A stretch of 64,000 bases of DNA, taken from contig JANQQU010000065.1 of NCBI GenBank assembly GCA_028284905.1, positions 1 through 64,000 of the forward strand. Reading direction: 5' to 3'. Below, in pieces: positions 52,876 through 60,905 of this stretch. Position numbers and translations under genes: made by a program. This DNA comes from Calditrichia bacterium (lineage in GTDB: Bacteria; Calditrichota; Calditrichia; RBG-13-44-9; J075). The notes under the pieces were generated by a model. That model was given only the letters and a program-made list of their open reading frames with translations. It was not told the origin of the DNA and ran no database searches. Positions within the stretch are counted from its first letter, which is position 1, and each line of letters opens with the position of its first letter.

Positions 52876-53838
52876 TTAATAGACGGTATATTTATTTTCA
52901 GATTGGCGCTCATACTGCAATCCTGAAGAAAGGCAAACGATTTCCAGAGAAGTGGCTAAATCATTCCTGGCGAGTTTTCCGGTGAATGTTAGCTGGGAAA
53001 CATCTTTCTGCAGCGATATTGAGATGTCAAATTGGCGGGTGATTTCAGCAAATACTTCATTTAGCGGTGTGCGGTTAAAATATGTATCTCCGTTAATCCA
53101 GGCATTCGCATGCGCTGTATTGAAGCTTTCTGCACGGCCCGGTGTCTCGCTCTCAAGTGTGGAATTACTTTGCAAACCGGCAGTAAGAATAACCGAACTA
53201 TCTCCGCCGGCGGATACTCGCACTTTACCAGTGTAACAGGATACAATGACGTTTTTTTGCCGGGCGCGAAAGTTAAAACTGGTGCCGAGCACACGACTAC
53301 TGATGTTTTCGTTGGTTACAGTAAACGGCGACCCGGGAGCAACCCGAAAGAATCCTTCTCCCTGGAAATTAATGTCGCGTTTTTCTGCCCAGTCCCTTTT
53401 CGAATAACTTAGAGTAGAAGCCGCATTCAAAATAACTTCCGACCCATCGGGGAGGGAATGGGTAATAATTTCTCCATTCTTACTTTGGACAGTGATGATT
53501 CCGGATAAACTCCACCAATAAAACGTCGCCAGTAACAATATCGCTGCGGCCACAGTAGCAATTTGTGTCACTGTCCGACGATACATTGGAATAGAATTTG
53601 AGCGATTTTTGCCGATATTCAGCCGGCGTTGGATCGCCTGCCAGCGTTGCTCTGCAGAAAGGCTGCTTGGAAGTACATTCGCAGATGTCCAAATTTTACG
53701 AATATCTTCAAAAAATGAACGTTCTTCGGGATGTGAGAGGAGCCAATTCTCGAAATCGGATAATTCCTGATCGGATAATTCCCCGCTAACCCAGCGGCCG
53801 AGAAAACCATCTTCCCGATAATTTTGATATTCGTTCAT
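52876..53838 (-). CDS. FecR-type anti-sigma factor/iron-signal transducer
   Basis: 320 residues. N-terminal cytosolic sigma-binding region (GFLGRWVSGELSDQELSDFENWL), one membrane helix (IATVAAAILLLATFYWW, about 91-108), FecR domain (SKNGEIITHSLPDGSEVILNAASTLSYS, LGTSFNFRARQKNVIVSCYTGKVRV) and a C-terminal DUF4974/STN-like domain (TPLNEVFAEITRQFDISISL, GLQYERQSENKYTVY). This is the usual FCB layout. Unusually, neither an ECF sigma gene nor a TonB receptor adjoins; the only sigma in the window is at 13036 with its own partner. Confidence 0.9.
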   Translation of the reverse strand: MNEYQNYREDGFLGRWVSGELSDQELSDFENWLLSHPEERSFFEDIRKIWTSANVLPSSLSAEQRWQAIQRRLNIGKNRSNSIPMYRRTVTQIATVAAAILLLATFYWWSLSGIITVQSKNGEIITHSLPDGSEVILNAASTLSYSKRDWAEKRDINFQGEGFFRVAPGSPFTVTNENISSRVLGTSFNFRARQKNVIVSCYTGKVRVSAGGDSSVILTAGLQSNSTLESETPGRAESFNTAHANAWINGDTYFNRTPLNEVFAEITRQFDISISLQKDVSQLTFTGKLARNDLATSLEIVCLSSGLQYERQSENKYTVY

Positions 53839-54045
53839 TTATCCATCCTCTGATTACCTTTTTTACACATCAGTTGGCATAAACCCTGACGCGTCCGGCG
53901 ATTTTTTTGAAAATCCCGCTATTTGTAAAAATTTTTCTCAATTCTTTTCAAGAATATACGCTAAAACGCATTTTTTCCAGCCTTTTTTAGCTGGCATCAT
54001 TTTCGCTAGTTATCGATCAGGAAAAACAAGAGGGATTCTAATATT

Positions 54046-56613
54046 ATGCTTATTCGATGGTTATTTTTTGTGATATTCATTTATTCCGGCGCTGCACTGG
54101 CGCAAACCGGCAGCTTAAATATTCTCTGGGACGCTAACAGCGAGCCGGATATGCAAAGCTACCGGGTGCAGCGATCGGTCAATTCAGCATCTTTTACGGA
54201 TTTGGCGACTGTTAGCCATCCGCAAACAGAAGTTACCGACACGGATGTTTCTCCAGGCAACCTCTATACTTACCGGGTATCCGCAATCGATGACGAAGGA
54301 AATTCGAGTGCGTTCTCCTCACCGGTTGCTGCCGGCCTGCCCCAGGTGTTGACGGCGGGCGTAGTGTTGTCGAGTGGCACCAGCCATACTGTCTCTTTAG
54401 CAACATTTTTAGTTGATCCGGATGATGATCTGAGCAACTTAAACTTGACGATTAGTCAGGAAAACAACCTCACTGCGTCAGTACAAGGCGGTGATATTAT
54501 CATCACGCCCAATCCGCTCACCTTTACCGGTAACGCTTCTTTTCGCCTGCGGGCAGAAGACCCGAGCGGCTTTTTTGATGAGCAAACTGTCTCAGTCAGT
54601 TTTAGCGATCAGGTGGTGTTTACTGTCAGCATTCCTGGCGTGGATTTTGATGAAGATGGCAATACCGTTTTGCAAATGGATAATTTTGTAACGCATACCG
54701 GATTTAATGCGAACGAGATTAGCTGGAGCTTTTCCGGCGGTGATGATCTGGATTTGAACTATAATTCAGGTAATCGCACCCTGACGATAGAAAGCGATCA
54801 GGCAAACTGGTTTGGAGAAAACAGCGTCAGTGCAACCGCAACCGACCCGGACCAGGCAACGGCATCCGGCAATTTCAGCGTTACGGTGAACAGTGTGAAT
54901 GATGCACCGGTCGCCAATGTGCCGGCGTTGAACGTTACCAGTGATCCGGATAATAATGTCTTCGACCTAAAACCATTCGCCAGCGACGTGGATCATTCTA
55001 CAGCAGAGCTGGATTGGGAATTTTTCGGGTTTAGTGATTTTGATTTCCAGTGGGTCAACCAGTCCGATAAAATTCTGCGGATCGTCGCCTTATCAACACC
55101 CGCTGCAGAGCAGGGATTCTTCCGGGTTTTTGATACAGAAAATGGCGCAGATACCGTGGCGGTAGCGCTCAATGTCGCCAACGATCCTGACCTGGTGTTG
55201 GAAATATCGATCAACGATATCTCTTTTGATGAAGATGACAGCCGGACCCTGGACCTGGCAGATGCGATTGTAAACTCCGACTACTCATTCAATGATCTGG
55301 ACTGGACATTTACCGAAGGTGCAAACCTTGGATTCAGCTTCGATCCGGACGATCGGGAACTGACAATATTTGCTGATGATGCAGACTGGTTTGGGGAGAG
55401 CTTCTTTACGGTAACCGCTATTGCCCCGGATCAGAATAGTGCCAGCACTACTTTTAATGTTGTTATCGATCCGGTAAACGATGCACCGGTATCTGTTGCG
55501 GAAACATTCTATGTGAGTGCCGCCAGTAATAATCTCTATGATATGAAACTGTATGCCACTGATGTCGACAATTCTGCCTTTGAACTCGATTGGAGCTTCC
55601 AGGGATTCTCAGAGTTCACTTTTACCTGGCAGGATGAGAGCAATAAAATTCTGCGGATTGAGCCGATCGGGAATCCATCATCGGAAAGCGGCACTTTTAG
55701 GGTAACGGACCCGCAGGGTGCTTCTGATAACAGCTCGGTGAATATCGTTTATTCCCAAAGCAATACCAATACCCCGCCGCACTTGACCTTGCCGGGAAGC
55801 TTCAGCACCGGCGAAGACAGTAGCCTGGTTGTCGATTTGGTGAATTATGTTGTGGACTCGACGAATACCACCAGCGAGCTTAGTTGGGAGTTTACCCTCG
55901 GTGGAAATTTGAATGGCAGTTTTAACGAGAGTAATTACACCTATACGATTACCCCGGAAAGAGATTGGCATGGAAATTCCACCGTTGCTTTTATCGTGCG
56001 GGATCCGGGTGGACTAACAGATGTTCAGCAAGTAGATATCTCTGTGGAAAGCCGTAACGATATCCGCAGTCTGGCGTTTCGTAGCCAGGGCGCCGGAGAG
56101 TTGACGGTGAACTTTAGCACAGATGTTCCGTCAGTTGTCGACTTCCATTACTGGCGGACGTTGAACGAAGTGCTGACCGTTGGTAGCACGACTTTTCGCC
56201 AGGATCATTCTTTCACCCTGCTGAATCTGGCCGATACGACCTATCATTTCACTATGATGGTATTGGATGAAGACGGCCGCTCACTGTCTATTACAGATTC
56301 AGTTTTTCAGTCGTCCGGAAGCGTTACGGGAGGCGAAATAACTGAGCTGGTCGTTTATCCGAATCCGATTAAACCGAGCCAGGGAGACCGGGAAATGATC
56401 TTCACTAATTTACCGGAAAACAGCAGCACGGTGGGATTATACACACTTTATGGACAAAGAATTTACGAAACATCGCTGGGAGCATCGACGCAGGAATATC
56501 GTCTCAATATTACCGATAGCAGCAGTGAGCTTGCCAGTGGGCTCTACATTTACATGGTGCGGGACGAAAACGCGCGATTGCTGAGCAGTGGTAAAGTTGT
56601 TGTTATACGCTAG
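54046..56613 (+). CDS. Large surface protein with Fn3, cadherin-like repeats and type IX-type sorting tail
   Basis: 855 residues, signal peptide (WLFFVIFIYSGAALAQ). Residues 22-105 are Fn3-like (WDANSEPDMQSYRVQRS). Three ~195-residue periods follow, starting near 198, 393 and 587. Each opens with 'DEDxxxxLxLxxxV' and an 'LxWxF...W(F/H)GxxxxxxxAxDP' block; the first two close with VNDAPV and a second 'ASDVDxSxxELDWxFxGFS' half. The last ~90 residues (VVYPNPIKPS, LYTLYGQRIYE, GKVVVIR) are a T9SS-type tail. Probably an adhesin or matrix protein; Asp/Glu-rich loops suggest calcium binding. Confidence 0.86.
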   Translation: MLIRWLFFVIFIYSGAALAQTGSLNILWDANSEPDMQSYRVQRSVNSASFTDLATVSHPQTEVTDTDVSPGNLYTYRVSAIDDEGNSSAFSSPVAAGLPQVLTAGVVLSSGTSHTVSLATFLVDPDDDLSNLNLTISQENNLTASVQGGDIIITPNPLTFTGNASFRLRAEDPSGFFDEQTVSVSFSDQVVFTVSIPGVDFDEDGNTVLQMDNFVTHTGFNANEISWSFSGGDDLDLNYNSGNRTLTIESDQANWFGENSVSATATDPDQATASGNFSVTVNSVNDAPVANVPALNVTSDPDNNVFDLKPFASDVDHSTAELDWEFFGFSDFDFQWVNQSDKILRIVALSTPAAEQGFFRVFDTENGADTVAVALNVANDPDLVLEISINDISFDEDDSRTLDLADAIVNSDYSFNDLDWTFTEGANLGFSFDPDDRELTIFADDADWFGESFFTVTAIAPDQNSASTTFNVVIDPVNDAPVSVAETFYVSAASNNLYDMKLYATDVDNSAFELDWSFQGFSEFTFTWQDESNKILRIEPIGNPSSESGTFRVTDPQGASDNSSVNIVYSQSNTNTPPHLTLPGSFSTGEDSSLVVDLVNYVVDSTNTTSELSWEFTLGGNLNGSFNESNYTYTITPERDWHGNSTVAFIVRDPGGLTDVQQVDISVESRNDIRSLAFRSQGAGELTVNFSTDVPSVVDFHYWRTLNEVLTVGSTTFRQDHSFTLLNLADTTYHFTMMVLDEDGRSLSITDSVFQSSGSVTGGEITELVVYPNPIKPSQGDREMIFTNLPENSSTVGLYTLYGQRIYETSLGASTQEYRLNITDSSSELASGLYIYMVRDENARLLSSGKVVVIR

Positions 56614-56636
56614 TAATATCTTCTCGTTCTTAATAC

Positions 56637-56673
56637 AAAAGCCCGTGCTTGTCTATCAGGCACGGGCTTTTTT
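56637..56673. terminator. Bidirectional Rho-independent terminator
   Basis: AAAAGCCCGTGC / GCACGGGCTTTTTT: an 8-bp GC-rich stem, extended by A-T pairs, with an 11-base loop and T runs on both strands. It lies between the convergent surface-protein gene and the ABC auxiliary lipoprotein gene. Confidence 0.9.
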
Positions 56674-56699
56674 AATGCGTATAAAATTATGTGGAGGTT

Positions 56700-57299
56700 T
56701 TATTTCCGCAATTCCTTGTCGATCGTTTCAATCGCTTCCTGGATAACCACTTTTAAACTTTCACTGATCGACGCTACAACGGCGACCGGTTCTTTGGATG
56801 CTGCCGGTTTTTTGTGGGAAATTTCCTGCTGCCAAACGACGGTATTATTATCGCTGTCCAGCAGTTCAAAAAAGACAGTGACCTGACCAAACCAGGATTC
56901 TGCTTCATCCCACTCTTCAAACGCTTTCAACCGTCCTTTTAGCACATAATCCCTGTTTTCCGGCGCCCCGGCGTTAATCACTCTCCGGAACAAGTCGGCA
57001 TTGCGGAATTGATCCAATGCGGCATTCTCTACCAATTTGCGCGGTGGCGCAATCCAGCGGCGATAATGATAGTATTGCACCTCGTATGGGGAGTTGCGGT
57101 AAACAATGCGTTCCCCCTCGTAAATAATGTCCGTTTCGAAGCGGTCAATAGCCAGGGTGGCCGGTAACGCTTCCCCCGGTTGCGGAGAAGGCATCTGATA
57201 ATCGACGCGATAATAATAAGTGGAAGGAACACTGCCACAGTTGCTTAGCAGCGCAATCGTCAAAATTGTGAATAGCAAGGTAACTAATTTAGCAGTCAA
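56700..57299 (-). CDS. ABC-type transport auxiliary lipoprotein (PqiC-like)
   Basis: 199 residues with lipobox LLSNC. ABC_trans_aux pattern: TYYYRVDY near the N-terminus, LAIDRFETDIIYEGERIVYRNSPYEVQYYHYRRW, ENAALDQFRNADLFRRV and DYVLKGRLKAFEEWDEAESW. These outer-membrane lipoproteins accompany MCE-type lipid transporters (PqiC in the Pqi system). Last gene of the Mla-type locus, 71 bases after mlaD. Confidence 0.87.
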   Translation of the reverse strand: MTAKLVTLLFTILTIALLSNCGSVPSTYYYRVDYQMPSPQPGEALPATLAIDRFETDIIYEGERIVYRNSPYEVQYYHYRRWIAPPRKLVENAALDQFRNADLFRRVINAGAPENRDYVLKGRLKAFEEWDEAESWFGQVTVFFELLDSDNNTVVWQQEISHKKPAASKEPVAVVASISESLKVVIQEAIETIDKELRK

Positions 57300-57370
57300 A
57301 AGAGCCTCTCTAATAAAGTTGTCTCATTTCAATCGATAGTTAAGTAAATGCCGCTTGATAGCAGTTCCAC

Positions 57371-58267
57371 TTACTTAATTTTACGTTCCGGCGGAGCGGA
57401 TTTCCGGACCAGCAACCAGGGCTGCTCCTTGATTATCCGGGTAAACTCTTCCATGTTTTTCGATACTACCTGAAAATTTTCCATCATTTCCCGAACACTG
57501 GTGTGGTTCGCATTTACCAGCGTCTGCAGACCCGCCATGGTTTCTCCCATCTGCGCAGTCAGCTGCTGGGCATTTGTGGTGGCTTTTTCCAGGTTAGTTA
57601 ATATTTGCTGCAGATTGCTGTCGGAAGTATCGGTCAGCATGGCGACATTTTTACCGATTTCGGCAATCTCGGCTGTCGCAGTTTTCAGATTCCTGGCTGT
57701 TTCCAGCAGCGGTGCACTTCCGTCGCTAACCAGCGAATTGGCATTGGCCATAATAGAAGCAATATGAGCGCGATTTTCTTCATTGAGCAGATCACTAACC
57801 CGGGCAATCAAAACCTGGGTGTTTTCGCTGAGCTCTCCCATCGCTTCCGCCATTTGGGCGAAGCTCATCACTTCTTTACTGGGAATGTCACTACCTGGTG
57901 GCAAAATTCCGGCGGTAGGAGTGCCCGGCGAAATTTCCAGATGTTGCTCGGACATAATCCCGATAGAAGTAACAAATGCCCGTGCATCGGTTTTTACCGG
58001 CGTATCAGCTTCCAGCTCCAGTAATAAACCAATACGTGGATCTTCCGGTGTCGGCAGCTGAATTTCACTGACCTGACCGACGTCAAATCCCCGGAATTTA
58101 ACCAGTGAACCTTCTGTTAAACCGCCAACATATTCCAAATGAGTGGTATAGGCAACTGTTTCTTTGCCAAAATTCACGCCGAAAATGGCAAACAGGAATG
58201 CTGCCAGAAAGATGAGACTGACGATCACCATTATACCGACTTTTACTTCATTGCTTTTCGATGCCAT
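57371..58267 (-). CDS. mlaD: MlaD/MCE-domain lipid transport protein
   Basis: 298 residues, one N-terminal membrane anchor (VGIMVIVSLIFLAAFLFAIFG). MCE domain about 38-120 (YTTHLEYVGGLTEGSLVKFRGFDVGQVSEI; ARAFVTSIGIMSEQHLEISPG). A long helical C-terminal region (120-285) rich in coiled-coil heptads follows, as in MCE proteins that extend toward the outer membrane. Expected to form a hexameric lipid-conducting ring on the periplasmic side of the MlaEF transporter encoded just upstream. Confidence 0.93.
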   Translation of the reverse strand: MASKSNEVKVGIMVIVSLIFLAAFLFAIFGVNFGKETVAYTTHLEYVGGLTEGSLVKFRGFDVGQVSEIQLPTPEDPRIGLLLELEADTPVKTDARAFVTSIGIMSEQHLEISPGTPTAGILPPGSDIPSKEVMSFAQMAEAMGELSENTQVLIARVSDLLNEENRAHIASIMANANSLVSDGSAPLLETARNLKTATAEIAEIGKNVAMLTDTSDSNLQQILTNLEKATTNAQQLTAQMGETMAGLQTLVNANHTSVREMMENFQVVSKNMEEFTRIIKEQPWLLVRKSAPPERKIK

Positions 58268-58377
58268 TGCTGTTCTCGTTTATATGTTCAAAGTTTAAAG
58301 TTCTATTCGCTATTCGTTGACCGTTGTTCGTTCTTCGAAGAACGATCAACGACATTTTGTAACTGCTACTGTATTTA
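58268..58377. repeat. Interspersed repeat in mlaD-mlaF gap
   Basis: GTTCAAAGTTTAAAGTTC at 58287-58304 is followed by CGTTGACCGTTGTTCGTTCTTCGAAGAACGATCAACG (to about 58353), which folds on CGTTCTTCGAAGAACG. It combines words of two interspersed families. Confidence 0.7.
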
Positions 58378-59169
58378 TTAAGAACCAAGTATCGTCTTCA
58401 AATACTGATCCCGATCGATTTCTTCCTTGTCCGGTTCGCGGTTCAGGAATTGTTGCACAATCGGATCAGAACTGTTTTTCAACTCCTCGGGCGTGCCGAC
58501 GGCGAGGATTTTCCCAAGGTGCATCATGGCAATGCGATCGGCAAAAGTGAATACCGATTCCATTTCATGCGTCACCACTACGATGGTCATTTTAAAGGCT
58601 TTTTTAAGTTTTAAGATTAGATTGTCCAATCCTGCAGCAACCACCGGATCCAGCCCTGCCGAGGGCTCGTCGCAAAAAAGGACTTCCGGATCCATCGATA
58701 TTGCCCGGGCCAGTCCCGCCCGTTTTTTCATGCCGCCGGACAGCTGTGCCGGTTTAAAATCATCGAAACCGGTGAGGCCGACCATATCCAGTTTCATCTT
58801 CGTCATAATCTGGATGGTGCTTTCTTCCAGCGAAGTATGCTCCCGCAGGGGAAAGGAGACGTTGTCGCCAACCGTCATAGAATTAAACAAGGCGGCCGAC
58901 TGGAAGAGCATGCCAATTTTCTTAAACAGCTCCACTTTCCCATCTTCATTAAGGCTGTTGATCTCCTGCCCTTTAATAGTAACCGTGCCGGATTTTGGCT
59001 TTGCCAGGCCAATCATATGCCTTAACAAGGTACTTTTACCACAGCCGGATCGCCCCAATATCGCGATAGATTCGCCGGGATAAATATCGAGATCCACGCC
59101 TTTCAGAACGGTGAGATCTCCGTAGGCGGCTACTAAATTGCGCACTTTTACAATAGGTTCTTTTTCCAT
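58378..59169 (-). CDS. mlaF: MlaF-type ABC transporter ATPase
   Basis: 263 residues. Walker A GRSGCGKST, Q-loop MLFQSAALF, signature LSGGMKKRAGLARAI, Walker B VLFCDEPSAGLDP and H-loop VVTHEMESV. The AGLARA and DEPSAGLDP forms are typical of the MCE/Mla ATPases. It energises phospholipid transport between inner and outer membranes with MlaE and MlaD. It overlaps mlaE by one base, so the two are translationally coupled. Confidence 0.96.
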   Translation of the reverse strand: MEKEPIVKVRNLVAAYGDLTVLKGVDLDIYPGESIAILGRSGCGKSTLLRHMIGLAKPKSGTVTIKGQEINSLNEDGKVELFKKIGMLFQSAALFNSMTVGDNVSFPLREHTSLEESTIQIMTKMKLDMVGLTGFDDFKPAQLSGGMKKRAGLARAISMDPEVLFCDEPSAGLDPVVAAGLDNLILKLKKAFKMTIVVVTHEMESVFTFADRIAMMHLGKILAVGTPEELKNSSDPIVQQFLNREPDKEEIDRDQYLKTILGS

Positions 59170-59975
59170 TAGAAACTCGAAAAGAATAATGCGGTGAAAA
59201 ATACGTCTGCCATAATTATCAGAAAGATGGAAACAACCACCGAACGTGTGGTCGATTTACCCACACCTTCCGCGCCACCGCGCACAATCAGTCCCTGGTA
59301 GCAACCAATGCCGGCGATGATCAGGGCGAAGATAACGCTTTTGGTTAATCCGCTGAACAAATCCCGAAAAGTTAAGGCAGAAATAGTTTGATTGATATAA
59401 TGCATGCTGGTTAATTCCAGCGTCATCATCGAAATGACGTAGCCCCCGAAAATACCCACCATATTGCTGATGACCGTCAGGCAGGGCACCATGACAACCA
59501 TGGCGATAGTACGGGGAACAACCAGAAATTTGACCGGATTGAGTCCCATAATCTGCAGGGCATCCAGCTCTTCGCTAACCTTCATGGTGCCGATTTCCGC
59601 GGTAATTGCCGAGCCATTCCGCCCGGTAATAATAATAGCCGTCAGCAGGGGAGAGAGCTCGCGGATAATGGAGACCGCGGTTAAATTCGCGGTATAAATA
59701 GTGGCACCAAATTGCTTTAGTTGATAGGAAGACTGCATCGCGATGATCAAGCCGACGAAAAATGCGATCAGGCAAACAATCGGTAAAGATTCAAAGCCGA
59801 TCTTAACCATTTGGGTAAATGTGTTCCGCCACTGAATCCCCTTTCCACGCAGGGGAGCGATAAGCATACAGTAGAGCGTTTCGCTTAGGAGTTGCCCGAC
59901 TTCGCGAATCTGCTCGAATAAATCCAGCGTGCGACGGCCGATGCTGCCAATTGCTTTTGTTGCGGTTTCAATCAT
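59169..59975 (-). CDS. mlaE: MlaE-type ABC transporter permease
   Basis: 268 residues with five to six helices. Conserved MlaE motifs: FTQMVKIGFESLPIVCLIAFFVGLIIAMQSSYQLKQFGA, RELSPLLTAIIITGRNGSAITAEIGTMKVSEELDAL and PRTIAMVVMVPCLTVISN. First gene of the Mla-type set; a STAS protein gene lies 118 bases upstream on the same strand, in the place MlaB often occupies. Confidence 0.96.
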   Translation of the reverse strand: MIETATKAIGSIGRRTLDLFEQIREVGQLLSETLYCMLIAPLRGKGIQWRNTFTQMVKIGFESLPIVCLIAFFVGLIIAMQSSYQLKQFGATIYTANLTAVSIIRELSPLLTAIIITGRNGSAITAEIGTMKVSEELDALQIMGLNPVKFLVVPRTIAMVVMVPCLTVISNMVGIFGGYVISMMTLELTSMHYINQTISALTFRDLFSGLTKSVIFALIIAGIGCYQGLIVRGGAEGVGKSTTRSVVVSIFLIIMADVFFTALFFSSF

Positions 59976-60000
59976 TCTCGTTTTTCAAGACCTCGTTAAG

Positions 60001-60090
60001 CAGTTCAACGTTCAGTATTCGTCGTTCAGGGTTGATTGTATTTGTAATATTTTTGCTATTCTAATCCCAAACTTTAAACGTCGAACAAAC
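60001..60090. repeat. Degenerate interspersed repeat of GTTCAACGTTCAG words
   Basis: GTTCAACGTTCAGTATTCGTCGTTCAGGGTTGA is followed about 40 bases later by AACTTTAAACGTCGAAC, a loose inverted arrangement of the same words as 37216-37315. It occupies the gap between the STAS gene and mlaE. Confidence 0.5.
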
Positions 60091-60093
60091 TAT

Positions 60094-60429
60094 TTACAAA
60101 CTTTCAATTGCTGCTTCCGGAGTTGGAAAGATTTCAAATACTTTATCCAGATGGCTTAATTCAAAGACATCCCGAACCTCTGTTCGCAGGCTGCAAAGGA
60201 GAAATTTACCCTCATATTGGCCGGTTTCCTGCAATCCCTCTACCAGCGTCGCCAATCCGGAACTATCCATGTAAGTTACCTCACCAAGGTTCAGGACAAT
60301 TGCCGGTTGTTTGGATTTTGTCAAAGATAAAATCGTTTTGCGGACTTCCGGGGAGGAGTACAAATCCACTTCACCCTCGATGGCAACAACAGCAGCAGTC
60401 GGCTGTTGATCGATATTAATTTTCAGCAT
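60094..60429 (-). CDS. STAS-domain anti-sigma factor antagonist (RsbV/SpoIIAA-like or MlaB-like)
   Basis: 111 residues, a single STAS domain. VVAIEGEVDLYSSPEVRKTIL, IVLNLGEVTYMDSSGLATLVEGLQ (phospho-acceptor serine in DSSG) and LDKVFEIFPTPEAAIESL. The serine and the preceding RsbW-like kinase gene (14-base overlap) mark it as a partner-switch antagonist. Its place just before mlaEFD also fits an MlaB-like subunit; the DSSG serine is standard for the former. It may serve both, which the sequence cannot settle. Confidence 0.9.
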   Translation of the reverse strand: MLKINIDQQPTAAVVAIEGEVDLYSSPEVRKTILSLTKSKQPAIVLNLGEVTYMDSSGLATLVEGLQETGQYEGKFLLCSLRTEVRDVFELSHLDKVFEIFPTPEAAIESL

Positions 60430-60850
60430 CCGGTTTTCCTTTTCCAGATAAATTTTTTCTCATGGTTAACTGATTACCGTTTTCCGGTGATGATTTGTAA
60501 TCGACAGTATCCATAATCGTTTTCATAAAATGAACGCCCAGTCCCCCGGGGCGAACCTGATCCAGCGGTCGCGATTGCATTTGCGATGCGTCAGCTGATG
60601 TACCATTATCCTTAAGAATTATTTCCAGCCCATCGTCCTGCAAATGGCAGATCGCTGTAATTACCTGGGTAGCATCGCCCTGGTAAGCGTGACGTATAAT
60701 GTTCGTAACCGCCTCATCGACCGCGAGGGTGATTGCCTGACATTCCGAGTCTGTAAAACCCACTACCTGGGCACTATGCTGAATCCCGCAACGGATAATC
60801 TTGGCGAATTTTGGATCGCTGGGAATCTTGATTTCGAATGCATTACTCAA
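60416..60850 (-). CDS. RsbW-like serine protein kinase/anti-sigma factor
   Basis: 144 residues, a GHKL ATPase of the SpoIIAB/RsbW type: AITLAVDEAVTNIIRHAYQG (N-box), IILKDNGTSAD (G1) and RPGGLGVHFMKTIMDTVDY (G2). Expected to phosphorylate the DSSG serine of the STAS protein next door and to bind a target (a sigma factor or another effector) when unphosphorylated STAS is scarce. No cognate SigB-type sigma gene is nearby. Confidence 0.92.
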   Translation of the reverse strand: MSNAFEIKIPSDPKFAKIIRCGIQHSAQVVGFTDSECQAITLAVDEAVTNIIRHAYQGDATQVITAICHLQDDGLEIILKDNGTSADASQMQSRPLDQVRPGGLGVHFMKTIMDTVDYKSSPENGNQLTMRKNLSGKGKPDAEN

Positions 60851-60905
60851 AGCAGTCGTCTCCGAACCGGGGTAAACGAATACGGGATTTTGTGCTCCTA
60901 ATATA

